NCBI RefSeq assembly: GCF_022317005.1
Contig: NZ_CP081006.1
Span: 1-64,000, forward strand
Direction of reading: 5' to 3'
DNA length: 64,000 bases
Source: Mycobacterium sp. IDR2000157661
GTDB taxonomy: Bacteria > Actinomycetota > Actinomycetes > Mycobacteriales > Mycobacteriaceae
Part shown: positions 1-8,017 of the stretch, piece by piece
Layout of the letters: every line of letters begins with the position of its first letter
How positions within the stretch are numbered: position 1 is the stretch's first letter
Notes under the pieces: model-generated
Told to the model about the DNA's origin: nothing
Databases searched by the model: none
What the model saw: only the letters and a program-made list of their open reading frames with translations
Position numbers and translations under genes: made by a program

Positions 1-1257
1 GATGCTTCGGTGTTGCCGAAGGAGCGGTTGGCGGTGTTGTTCGAGGAGGTGGCGCAGTTGTGTGGGCAGCGCAACGCCATCGATGGGCGGCTGGTGCAGA
101 TCGTGGCCGAGATCGACCGCGACGGGTTGTGGGGTATGACCGGGGTGCGCTCGCTGGCGGGGTTGGTGGCCTGGAAGACCGGCTGCACCGAGGCCAACGC
201 CAAGACCATGGCCGCGATCGCGGCCCGCTGTGAGGAGTTCCCCCGCTGCACCCAAGCCCTTGCCGAGGGCCGGTTGTCACTGGATCAGGTCGGGGTGATC
301 GCCCAGAAAGCCGGTGCGGGCTCTGATGCCCACTACGTCGAGTTGGCCGGCGTGGCCACCGTCAGCCAGCTGCGCAAAGCCATCAGCCTGGAACCGCGCC
401 CCGAGCCTGAACCCGCACCGCGGCGCGGACCCGAACGCTCCATCACCAAAACCTCCGATGCCCACGGGGCGTGTTACCGGATCCGGTTGTCGCACCCGGA
501 TGCGGCCACGTTCGACGCCGCCCTGCAATCGCACCACGAGGCGCTCATCGGTGAGTGGAAACGCGACCACAGCGACGATGAGCACAGTGCTGGCGAGCAC
601 AGTGCTGGCGGCGGTCAGGTGCCGCCGTTTCCCACCGTCGGGGACGGGTTCATGCGGCTGGTGGAGGCCGGCTGGGACGCCGAAGCCGCCCGACGCCCCC
701 ACCACGCGCACACCACGGTGATCGTGCATCTCGATGTCGACAAACGCGCCGCGGCGCTGCACCTGGGTCCGCTGCTCACCGACGCCGAACGCCGATACCT
801 GACCTGTGATGCCACCTACCAAACCTGGTTCCAAAAAGACGGGCACACCCTGGGCTGTGGGCGCACCACCCGCCAGATCAGCCGCCGGCTGCGCCGCGCA
901 CTGGAGTTCCGCCATCGCACCTGCGCGGTGCCCGGCTGCGGAGCCACCCGCGGACTGCACGCCCACCACATCAAACACTGGGAAGACGGCGGAGCGACCG
1001 AACTCGACAACCTGGTGCTGGTCTGTCCCTACCACCACCGCATGCACCACCGCGGCCTGATCACCATCGTCGGACCCGCACCAGCGATCACCGTGCTCGA
1101 CGACGACGGCGAGCCCCTGCACCCCGGATCCCTGGCACGCCCACCCACACAACCCCCACCGATGGTGCCCCCATACCCCGGACCCCTAGGCGAACGCGCC
1201 CAATGGTGGTGGTACGACCCCTACCAACCCCAACCACCACCAACGACCGACAACTAG
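1..1257 (+). CDS. DUF222 (13E12-type) protein with C-terminal HNH domain, 5' end outside window
   Basis: The frame is open to the first base of the window, so the true start may lie upstream; the first possible internal start is GTG at 10. The N-terminal two thirds match the DUF222 pattern seen in mycobacterial 13E12-type proteins. The C-terminus carries an HNH/zinc-type nuclease module: CAVPGCG, then LHAHHIKHWEDGG, then NLVLVCPYHHRMHH, followed by a proline-rich tail. Such proteins are common multi-copy genes in mycobacteria; their cellular role is unsettled, and nuclease activity is only inferred from the motif. The gene lies outside the integrated element. It holds a perfect 15-bp tandem duplication at 581-610. 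Family assignment is secure; function is not. Confidence 0.85.
   Translation, partial: DASVLPKERLAVLFEEVAQLCGQRNAIDGRLVQIVAEIDRDGLWGMTGVRSLAGLVAWKTGCTEANAKTMAAIAARCEEFPRCTQALAEGRLSLDQVGVIAQKAGAGSDAHYVELAGVATVSQLRKAISLEPRPEPEPAPRRGPERSITKTSDAHGACYRIRLSHPDAATFDAALQSHHEALIGEWKRDHSDDEHSAGEHSAGGGQVPPFPTVGDGFMRLVEAGWDAEAARRPHHAHTTVIVHLDVDKRAAALHLGPLLTDAERRYLTCDATYQTWFQKDGHTLGCGRTTRQISRRLRRALEFRHRTCAVPGCGATRGLHAHHIKHWEDGGATELDNLVLVCPYHHRMHHRGLITIVGPAPAITVLDDDGEPLHPGSLARPPTQPPPMVPPYPGPLGERAQWWWYDPYQPQPPPTTDN
581..610 (+). repeat. Perfect tandem 15-bp duplication within the DUF222 gene
   Basis: Two adjacent copies of AGCACAGTGCTGGCG. Being a multiple of three it keeps frame and duplicates five residues (EHSAG) in a linker before the HNH part. 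Probably a slippage product that could vary in copy number between strains. Confidence 0.8.
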
Positions 1258-1410
1258 GTTGATCAGCCATCTGTCGCAGTTCGTTCGCGTCGGGCAGCGC
1301 GCCTTGGGCATGTGGCCGCCAGGAATCGTCAAGCCGCTAGGCAGACCTCGTCAGCGTTGCCTCTGTGCACCGACACACCCAGCAGTGCCTGCGCGACGAG
1401 ATCGCCGTCA

Positions 1411-1605
1411 TCACAGCAGGACAGCGGCGGCAGTCACAGCACAGCCGCCGAGGAACACCGCGAAGAAGGTCCCGAGCAGGTTCCAGACAGACTGCGGCGG
1501 CTTCATGACATCGCGGCGACCGTCCACGTAGACGGCGGCGATGACTGCCAGAAGGAAAACTCCGGCGACGCCCATGCCGATCTGAGCCCACTGCTGAGTA
1601 TTCAT
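1411..1605 (-). CDS. Small membrane protein of unknown function (64 aa)
   Basis: A 64-residue frame starting at ATG 1605. It has two hydrophobic segments (about residues 8-27 and 42-63) separated by a short charged loop with VDGRRD, the pattern of a two-helix membrane protein. I do not recognise the family. It is the last host gene before the attL copy of the tRNA end. Codon use looks like its neighbours. The hydrophobic pattern makes this strand more convincing than the overlapping plus-strand frame. Confidence 0.6.
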   Translation of the reverse strand: MNTQQWAQIGMGVAGVFLLAVIAAVYVDGRRDVMKPPQSVWNLLGTFFAVFLGGCAVTAAAVLL

Positions 1606-1753
1606 GCACGAAGGCTAGACGCCCAAGCGCCTGGACCGGTACCGGCTCCGCCGCAGAGGGCGGATACGCGGGGTGGATGCGCCGGTTTGCGGCAGCTCGC
1701 ATTCTTGCGACTGAACTGGCGCGTACAACATTGCGCTGACCTGCGAATATTGG

Positions 1754-1796
1754 GTGGAGCTAAGGGGACTCGAACCCCTGACCCCCACACTGCCAG
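1754..1796 (-). repeat. attL: displaced 3' part of tRNA-Ala(GGC)
   Basis: These 43 bases match the 3' part of the intact tRNA-Ala at 31142-31184 with one mismatch (1770 region: ggggactcg versus ggggattcg). The match runs from the anticodon loop through the T-arm to the discriminator base and stops abruptly at both ends. The 5' half of a tRNA is absent here. This is the usual footprint left when an integrase recombines in a tRNA gene and restores it on the other side. Confidence 0.92.
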
Positions 1797-1912
1797 GGTG
1801 AAACTGGATGTGCTCGCACATACTCCAGCGTATATCCCGTGCATATATGTCCAGGTCGCTGGGTCCGGTTTGTGTTGATACGTCTAGTGCGTATTTGCCA
1901 GTGATCGAGAGA

Positions 1913-1932
1913 GTTAGGACACGGATAGGACA
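1913..1932 (+). repeat. Left pair of putative integrase arm-type sites
   Basis: GTTAGGACA (1913-1921) and GATAGGACA (1924-1932) start 11 bp apart, one helical turn. The same two words, also 11 bp apart and in the same orientation, occur at 31047-31066 near the other end. The pair lies about 117 bp inside the left att core. Arm-type integrase sites are expected in such positions; binding is inferred. Confidence 0.6.
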
Positions 1933-2004
1933 CACCGAACGGGTGTTCGGCACGCTGTCGGCGGCGCGCCGTAGGTGTCACTGGCGCACGCGACAATCAG
2001 AAAC

Positions 2005-3564
2005 ATGGCCCCGACCAACGCCGCCGCCCAGACGCCTCTAGCCATCCCCTCGGACGGTCCGCACTCGAAGTTCGTCCGCTACGCGCGCGCCGTCGCCGAG
2101 GAGCATCCGCAGCTGTTCCCGATCACGCCCGCGACACGGCCTCTGGTCGTTGGACTCGACCTACGCACGCTCGGCCCGCAGCCAGCGGACTACGAGGACT
2201 TGGTGCATGTTCTTCGTCGCGATGTCGTTACCCCGATGTTGATGGTGTTCGAGGATGATGACGCCGCGCTGCCCACCGCCTGGAAGGAGGCGTGCGGGGT
2301 CGAGGAGCATTACGTCATCGACTACACCGACCAATCGAGCGCCAGCCGATTCATGGACGCGATGGAGTTCGGCGTGTCGAAGATGCGCGGCGACGAGCGG
2401 CGGGGTTGGCGCAATTGCCGCACCTTCGACGTCTACTCCGAGATCGACGCACACCACGCGCCGACGACTGACCTGACTGTGGAGGACCGGGTGCGCGCGG
2501 CGGTGCTCGCCGCCACGGGCTTCGGGCTGGGGACTGACGTCATCGTGTCGCTGGGTCCGACGGTGGGCCGTGCCGACGTGGGCGACAACGACATCGTCAC
2601 CACGGTCACTCCCAAGGACACGCACCCGGTGTTCGGCCACTACTTGCGGATGACCGGCAACAGGACCGTAGCGGAGTACCGGTCAGCTGGCCCGACGATG
2701 AGCATGGTCGAGAAGATGGAACCACCGTCGTTGACCGAGGTGTACGACATCGGCTTGTGCAGCTTGCTCGGGTGGCTGGACATGTTCCGCACGGTCACCG
2801 GGACGCTCATCCGGGACGCTGAGGCGCTCGCCGAGATCGACACCATAAGGACACGCATCCGACGGGCGGCGCGGGCGCTCGATGAGGTGATCGCCGCACT
2901 GAGCCGGACCAACGGACGCGACGCCGCCCCCTCGGCGGACACCATCGAGTTCGTCAGCGAAGCATTCGACCGCGAGCTGCTGTATCTCACGGCGGTGTTC
3001 GACGGGTATGGGCGCGCGTTCGTGCGCTGGCTCGATCCGACCTCGCGCGGGGACTTGCGCAAGTCGTTGCACTCGTCCAAGACGCTCGATGACTACGTGG
3101 ACACCAACTACCCCGGCGCGCCGCAGCTGACCCGGCTGCGTCAGTTGCAGCGGTTCGCCTTCATGTGCTCCCAGCTGCGTAACCGTATCCACGATGCCGT
3201 CATGCCCACAGGGTCGTTCACCAATCGGACCTACGGCAATAGCCAGGCCATTGCGATCGACCTCGGCCAGACAGACGTCGAGCTGACCCAGGAGCTCGTC
3301 GACCGTCTTGGGGTCTGGCAGGGCCATTCGCCGACCATCTTCGGTCAGCCGACGACCGTCGCGGAGATCGCCACCACCGCTGTCGAGCTGTTCACCGCGA
3401 GTCTGGAGTATGTCGACCTGTTCACGTACCTGATCATGTGCGCCAAACCGGTCAACGCTCCGAACGCCGCCGACGTGCTCGGCAGTGTGAACGACACCGG
3501 TTTCAGACCACCGCAACCGCATCCGACCGAGGCGCTTTACCGTCAGCTGTTTCGCTGGGACTGA
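2005..3564 (+). CDS. 519-aa protein of unknown function next to attL; candidate accessory or defence gene
   Basis: The frame is open from GTG 1975, but ATG 2005 (MAPTNAAAQ) is preferred because the extra residues lack a ribosome site. I do not recognise the family. No signal peptide or membrane helix is visible, so it should be cytoplasmic. The first 200 residues look alpha/beta (LVVGLDLRTL, VTPMLMVFEDDD). The C-terminal 250 residues look helical and include SQLRNRIHDAV, loosely like the R-N...H patch of HEPN ribonucleases but not a clean match. It lies alone between attL and the degraded satellite genes and points inward, opposite to the structural genes. That placement fits an accessory gene, possibly anti-phage; this is inference only. 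Confidence 0.6.
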   Translation: MAPTNAAAQTPLAIPSDGPHSKFVRYARAVAEEHPQLFPITPATRPLVVGLDLRTLGPQPADYEDLVHVLRRDVVTPMLMVFEDDDAALPTAWKEACGVEEHYVIDYTDQSSASRFMDAMEFGVSKMRGDERRGWRNCRTFDVYSEIDAHHAPTTDLTVEDRVRAAVLAATGFGLGTDVIVSLGPTVGRADVGDNDIVTTVTPKDTHPVFGHYLRMTGNRTVAEYRSAGPTMSMVEKMEPPSLTEVYDIGLCSLLGWLDMFRTVTGTLIRDAEALAEIDTIRTRIRRAARALDEVIAALSRTNGRDAAPSADTIEFVSEAFDRELLYLTAVFDGYGRAFVRWLDPTSRGDLRKSLHSSKTLDDYVDTNYPGAPQLTRLRQLQRFAFMCSQLRNRIHDAVMPTGSFTNRTYGNSQAIAIDLGQTDVELTQELVDRLGVWQGHSPTIFGQPTTVAEIATTAVELFTASLEYVDLFTYLIMCAKPVNAPNAADVLGSVNDTGFRPPQPHPTEALYRQLFRWD

Positions 3565-3595
3565 AGGCCAGCGCCCGATACTCAGTCCGTGCAGG

Positions 3596-4163
3596 TTACG
3601 GGTCGATGAGCTGCGGTGGCTGGGTACCGACGCGCTTCCACGTCTGGTTACGCGCGTCAGTGAACCGCAGCACCATCCGTTCGACCTCGGCGGGGACTCC
3701 CCTGGCACCGGCGGCGTCGGCGGGCCGAAACCGCAACTGCGAGTGCGAGTGTCCGGCCAGCGTGTGCTCGACTACTCCTCGAATTGCGTCAGGTCGTTGT
3801 TGTAGACCTGAATCTTCGCGCCCGTGGCGCTGCTCACCGCCACCCGTGTAACCGGCTGGTCGCTGTCATTTAGAACGTGCCACCCTGACCGGCCTCCCTT
3901 GATCGGAGCCGGAACGATCACGACGCTGAACGCCTGCGCCGACTCCTCGATGGTCAGGCGAGATTCTTGCACCGTCGCGATGCGGTCGCTGGCCGACGCC
4001 GCCTTGATCGCCGCAGCAACTGCCTCGTCCCGCTTCTTCTCGGCGGTTCCTTGGCCTCGCGGGACCGTAGCGCCGACACAGCCGCCACGCTGGCCGACAC
4101 TAGGGCCACGGCTGCGCTGATTTCGCTGATGATGGCGTTGGCGAGGTCCACGGTGGCGAGCAT
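3596..4163 (-). pseudogene. Degraded satellite gene downstream of the terminase tail (two frameshifts)
   Basis: Starting at ATG 4163, a hydrophobic N-terminus (MLATVDLANAIISEISAAVA) runs to about 4045, where coding sense moves by one base into TAEKKRDEAVAAAIKAAS. That frame stops at a TAG near 3774, and coding sense resumes one base shifted as EHTLAGHSHSQLRF through FTDARNQTWKRVG to the stop at 3596. Both changes are equivalent to single-base deletions. Joined together they give one protein of about 188 residues with an N-terminal membrane segment, a coiled-coil-like middle and a soluble beta-rich end. It begins 3 bp after a terminase stop codon (4167-4169), so it was the next gene in the packaging operon. 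Decay, sequencing error or frameshifting cannot be told apart here. Confidence 0.65.
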
Positions 4164-4166
4164 CGG

Positions 4167-4217
4167 TTACGCTGCCTGCTGTCCGGCGATGCGGCGGCGT
4201 ATCCACGCGGGCGGCGG
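4167..4217 (-). pseudogene. Displaced 3' end of a large-terminase gene
   Basis: Minus-strand codons read PPPAWIRRRIAGQQAA then stop. The intact terminase 6.6 kb away ends PPPPAWMRRRIGG. At DNA level 4191-4217 matches 10848-10874 at 23 of 27 bases, and an in-frame TGA lies immediately upstream of the fragment. It is therefore the cut-off tail of a terminase gene, separated from the body by the sulfatase insert. It marks the far boundary of that insert. Confidence 0.75.
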
Positions 4218-4410
4218 TCATTGCTCCGGTGGTGTTTACGCGGCCTGACGTCTCGGATGGTCCTGTCCGATTATCTAAGGCAGCACAAGCGAATGCGATG
4301 TGGCAGGTTGGAATTGAGCTAGCCAGCCACCATCGAGGGGGACGGACATGGCACCGATGGTGGTCAGGGAGTGATCGACGGGGGTCCAACAGCGCGCAAG
4401 GAGTGACGCC

Positions 4411-6081
4411 ATGCCGAACCTGAGTGCAGTCAAGTCGCTTGGCCGGCCGCGGTTTCGCGACGTTATCGCCGGGCTGGTGACGGGGCTGTTCTCGATTCCC
4501 GAGGGCATGGCCTACGCCAGCATCGGGGGGTTTAACCCTGTGGCTGGCCTGTACTCCGGTGTGGTCTCGACGATTGTCGGTTCGATGTTCGCGCGAACTG
4601 TGCTGATGGTGACGACCCTGACTAGCGCGCTGGCATTGTCGTCGCGCAGTGTGCTGACTGACGCCGGACTGGATCCTGCCGACCCTGCCAACGTGGCTGC
4701 CCTGGCGCTCGTCGTTGGCGTCGTCATGCTGGTGTTCGGTCTGTTGAAGTTCGGGTCGATCATGAACTTCGTCTCCAACGCCGTGATGACCGGGTTCACC
4801 ACGGGGATCGCACTGCAGATCATCGCGGGGGTGATCGGTGACGCGACCGGCTACAAGCCCGACGCGCACAACACTGTCGGCAAGTTCGTGGACGCTCTCG
4901 TCCACATCGGGTCGTGGCAGCTCGCGCCGTGTCTGGTAACGCTCGCCACGGTCGGTGTGTGGGCGGTGTTCCATTTCGTCAAGCCGCTGGAAGCGTTCGC
5001 GACCCTGATCGCCCTGGTGGTCGTGACCGTCGGCGTCCTCGCGCTGGGCACGGAGGTCGAGACGGTCGGCGACATTGCTTCCATCCCGAATGCGTTGCCG
5101 CCGTTCGTGGTTCCTTACTTTGCGGCGATGCCGGAGCTGCTGGTCGGCGGGCTTGCCGTCGCCCTGGTAGGGCTGGCGCAGGCCGCGGGCATCTCGGCGG
5201 CGGTGCCGAATCCCGACAAGAGTCGCCCGAGTACCTCTGGGGATTTCGTGGCGCAGGGAGCGGCAAACCTCGCCGGCGGTTTCTTCGGGGCGCTGCCCAC
5301 CGGCGGCTCGCTGTCGCGCACGGGAGTCGCGGTGTCAGCGGGCGCGCAGACGCGATGGGCCGGAATCTTCGCGGGCGTCTGGCTCGCTCTGCTGGTCCTT
5401 TTGGCAGGTTCACTGGCAGAGGTCATTCCGATGCCGGTCATCGGCGGTCTCATTCTGGTCATCGGTGTGGAGCTGATCTCCGGCCGGGTGGCCGACATCA
5501 TGCTGGTGCTGCGGACCGCGCCGCTGTCCGCGGTGGCAATGGTCGTGACACTGGTTGCGACAACTCAGCTTCCGCTGCACACGGCGATCCTTATCGGCGC
5601 CATCACGTCGTTGGTGCTGTATTGCGTCAAGGCCTCGCAGGCTGCCGAACTCATCAGCTTGAAGCCGACTGCCGACGGAAGCTTTCTGATCGCACCGGTG
5701 CCGGAGAAGGTGGACAACAATGCCGTCACGGTGCTGCAGTACTCCGGGGTCGGCCTGTTCGCGGAAGTGCCTCGCATCGACGAGGAATGGCCTCAGGTCG
5801 CCGATTCGGCAAAGGCGGTCGTGGTACTTGGCATGCGGACGCTGCCCGATGTTCCTTCCTCAAAGGTCATCAAGGCGTTGCGGCGATGGGCCGACGACCT
5901 GCGCAACCACGGTGGCCGGCTGATCATCGCCGGTGCCAGCCCCGCCACCGTCAAAGTGCTTCACGAAGGAGGTCTGACGGATGTCCTGGGCGACGACGGG
6001 ATCGTGCCGGCAAACGACCGCGTATTCGGCGCCATCGAGGAGGCAGTGCGCCGCGGCGAGCAGTGGATCGCTAACGCGTGA
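4411..6081 (+). CDS. SulP-family anion (sulfate) transporter with STAS domain
   Basis: A 556-residue SulP/SLC26-type membrane protein. The start at ATG 4411 follows AAGGAG at good spacing. Residues 1-420 contain ten or more hydrophobic segments, with the family's early motif SIPEGMAYASIGGFNPVAGLYS and the later GALPTGGSLSRTGV. The last 120 residues form a soluble STAS domain (VVVLGMRTLPDVPSS). Known members move sulfate, bicarbonate or other anions; here sulfate is likely because the facing operon encodes a sulfatase system. Its 3' end overlaps the convergent FGE gene by 11 bp. It could import sulfate for use or remove that released by the sulfatase; direction is not known. Confidence 0.88.
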   Translation: MPNLSAVKSLGRPRFRDVIAGLVTGLFSIPEGMAYASIGGFNPVAGLYSGVVSTIVGSMFARTVLMVTTLTSALALSSRSVLTDAGLDPADPANVAALALVVGVVMLVFGLLKFGSIMNFVSNAVMTGFTTGIALQIIAGVIGDATGYKPDAHNTVGKFVDALVHIGSWQLAPCLVTLATVGVWAVFHFVKPLEAFATLIALVVVTVGVLALGTEVETVGDIASIPNALPPFVVPYFAAMPELLVGGLAVALVGLAQAAGISAAVPNPDKSRPSTSGDFVAQGAANLAGGFFGALPTGGSLSRTGVAVSAGAQTRWAGIFAGVWLALLVLLAGSLAEVIPMPVIGGLILVIGVELISGRVADIMLVLRTAPLSAVAMVVTLVATTQLPLHTAILIGAITSLVLYCVKASQAAELISLKPTADGSFLIAPVPEKVDNNAVTVLQYSGVGLFAEVPRIDEEWPQVADSAKAVVVLGMRTLPDVPSSKVIKALRRWADDLRNHGGRLIIAGASPATVKVLHEGGLTDVLGDDGIVPANDRVFGAIEEAVRRGEQWIANA

Positions 6082-6988
6082 TACAGCGAAAACCGATGTG
6101 GCTCGTACCGGTATCGACCTGCTGCGGGCGTCGCGCCGCGGGACGGTACCGCATGCAGTAGCTGTCGGCGCACAGGAATGACCCGCCCTTGACGACCTTG
6201 CGCGGAATCTGGAATTGCGGCTGGTTTAGATCGTAACTATCTGCGGCACAACAGGGTTGATCGTCGCGCGTCGGGCCGTACCAGTCGCTCGTCCATTCCC
6301 ACACATTGCCTGCCGTGTCGTAGAGTCCGTAGCCGTTCGCGGCAAAGCTGCCGACCGGCCTGGTTTGGCCGTAACCAGTGTGGGGCAGATAGGGGAACTC
6401 ACCGTGCCAGTAGTTGGCCAGCGGTCGACCTGGTTGTTCCGGCTCGTCGCCCCAGACGTAAACGGTGTGGGCGAGGCCGCCGCGGGCGGCGACCTCCCAC
6501 TCGGCCTCGGTCGGCAATTGGTATCCGGCCCACTGCGCGTACGCCGTCGCGTCGTCGAACGCGATGTGCACCACGGGATGGTCCTCACGGTTGCGCAGTG
6601 ACGAGCGCGGCCCGCGCGGATGGTTCCAGCACGCGCCTGGAGTCCACCTCCACCACTGGCTGACGTTCCTGAGATCGACCGGGCCAGTAGTTCGCTGGAA
6701 CACCAGCGAGCCGGGCTGGAGATTTTCCGGTGGCGCCCCGGGATAGGCGGCGGGGTCCAGCGGTCGCTCCGCGATCGTCAGATAGCCTGTGGCGTTGACG
6801 AACTCGGCGAACTGGTCGTTGGTCACCTGATACTTCTGCATCCAGAAGCCGTCGACGGTGACCTCGCGGGCCGGCCCCTCTTCGGGATAGTGCTCGTCGG
6901 AGCCCACCACGGTGGTTTGTGTGGGGATCCACACCATGCCGCGAGACTGCGGTGATATCGACTCTTGGCCCGTCAATCCCACCCCCAA
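6071..6988 (-). CDS. Formylglycine-generating enzyme (sulfatase-activating)
   Basis: FGE converts the active-site cysteine of sulfatases to formylglycine in a copper-dependent aerobic reaction. The protein has the FGE-sulfatase domain throughout: GSDEHYPEEGPAREVTVDGF near the N-terminus, QLPTEAEWEVAARGG, GNVWEWTSDWYG, KGGSFLCADSYCMRYRPAARRP with the two catalytic cysteines five residues apart, and the terminal HIGFRC. At 305 residues (TTG 6988) or 288 (ATG 6937, MVWIPTQ) it is normal length; the start is uncertain. It is last in the operon arylsulfatase, HAD phosphatase, FGE, 18 bp behind the HAD gene. The neighbouring sulfatase is its obvious substrate. Confidence 0.92.
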   Translation of the reverse strand: MGVGLTGQESISPQSRGMVWIPTQTTVVGSDEHYPEEGPAREVTVDGFWMQKYQVTNDQFAEFVNATGYLTIAERPLDPAAYPGAPPENLQPGSLVFQRTTGPVDLRNVSQWWRWTPGACWNHPRGPRSSLRNREDHPVVHIAFDDATAYAQWAGYQLPTEAEWEVAARGGLAHTVYVWGDEPEQPGRPLANYWHGEFPYLPHTGYGQTRPVGSFAANGYGLYDTAGNVWEWTSDWYGPTRDDQPCCAADSYDLNQPQFQIPRKVVKGGSFLCADSYCMRYRPAARRPQQVDTGTSHIGFRCITR

Positions 6989-7006
6989 GACTCTCGCGCG
7001 GGCGCA

Positions 7007-7996
7007 TCAGTCAAAGATCTGTGACCAGTCGTTCTTCATGCTCACCACGCTCCAGCCGAACTCACCGGCATGTTCGAGCGCGCGTTCGGCTCCTGCGGCG
7101 TAGTCGAATTCGCGTTCGGCGTCGTCGTGCAGGATCAGCAGCCTCAACGCGGCCTGGCCGGGGCGTCCGGAGTACATCAGCATCTCATCGTCACCATTGG
7201 AGTTCCCAGCGGACAGAATCGGACGTCGGCCGATGCGATTCCAGATCCGCACCGGCTTCTCTGGGCCGTCGTCGAACACATCGAGTGCCGGCTGGATCAC
7301 CAGATCCCCGTGGCCGTCCCGGCCGTCGAACTTCAAGCCCTGGGAGCTGCCGATCACACGCTCTGGCGGAATACCGTAGACGGACGAGGTGACCGGCCGC
7401 ATGAAGTCGCGTCCGCCGCCGGAAGCGATGTAGCAGGCGAAATCGTGTGCTTCCAGATACCGCAGCAGTTCCACCATCGGCACATACACACAGGCCTGGT
7501 AGGGCCGGCTCAGCGTCGGGTGGATCGCGCTGGCGAAGAACGTGTCCACCAACTCCGCGTAGTCCTCGACGGCCATCGACTCGTGCAGCGACATCACCGC
7601 GCCGGCAAGGACTTTCAGATCGGAGTTATCACCCTGGTAGTGCTTGGTGACGGCACCGCCGAACCAGTTCAGGTCACTCGCAACCGCCGCGCGGTAGGGT
7701 TCCTGCTCCGCGAGTGTGTCGTCGGCTGCGGCCTTCTCGGCAAGTCGGCGGACGATGAAGTCGAGCTGGATGTACATCGGCTTCTCGCACCACAGAGTGC
7801 CATCGTTGTCGAAGACCGCCACACGTGCCTCGGGTTCGACGAAGTCGGGCCCTGCGGTGGTGACACGTGCCACGAAGTCGACGATCGCCGACTTCGTGGT
7901 CCCGTCGATCCAGCTGTCCAGCTCGGCCACGGAATAAACCTTCCCTGCATCAGGTGTCGCGCTTCGGCGTGACTCAGCGGGTCGTTGAGGTTGCAC
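7007..7996 (-). CDS. HAD-superfamily phosphatase of the sulfatase operon
   Basis: A 329-residue haloacid-dehalogenase-type hydrolase starting at GTG 7996, 21 bp after the arylsulfatase stop. Motif I is VFDNDGTLWCEKP with the nucleophile and acid-base aspartates, motif II is YIASGGG, and motif IV is SAGNSNGDDEML with metal-binding aspartates. A helical cap (residues about 85-165) sits between motifs I and II. No signal peptide is seen. HAD genes of this kind sit near sulfatases in some actinobacteria. The substrate is unknown; it may remove phosphate from the desulfated product or a related ester. Confidence 0.85.
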   Translation of the reverse strand: MQPQRPAESRRSATPDAGKVYSVAELDSWIDGTTKSAIVDFVARVTTAGPDFVEPEARVAVFDNDGTLWCEKPMYIQLDFIVRRLAEKAAADDTLAEQEPYRAAVASDLNWFGGAVTKHYQGDNSDLKVLAGAVMSLHESMAVEDYAELVDTFFASAIHPTLSRPYQACVYVPMVELLRYLEAHDFACYIASGGGRDFMRPVTSSVYGIPPERVIGSSQGLKFDGRDGHGDLVIQPALDVFDDGPEKPVRIWNRIGRRPILSAGNSNGDDEMLMYSGRPGQAALRLLILHDDAEREFDYAAGAERALEHAGEFGWSVVSMKNDWSQIFD

Positions 7997-8017
7997 GCGA
8001 TGCGTTGCATCGCTGGG

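Larger units (their letters stand above)
1606..2004. other. Gene-free stretch holding the element's left boundary
   Basis: No convincing gene. It contains attL (1754-1796), the paired arm-like repeats (1913-1932) and an inverted repeat CCGAAC-N4-GTTCGG (1935-1950) that could be a regulator site for the gene starting at 2005. The base composition falls in AT-richness around 1800-1900 compared with the flanks. Confidence 0.6.

Noticed and set aside
2683..3708. 341-aa minus-strand open frame opposite the attL-proximal gene
   Set aside because: Translation is low-complexity and arginine-rich; the plus-strand protein has normal composition. Only its far end (3596-3708) overlaps real minus-strand coding sense, in a different frame.
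3772..4974. 400-aa minus-strand open frame
   Set aside because: Most of it is antisense to the SulP gene; only the final 90 residues correspond to the middle portion of the frameshifted satellite gene.
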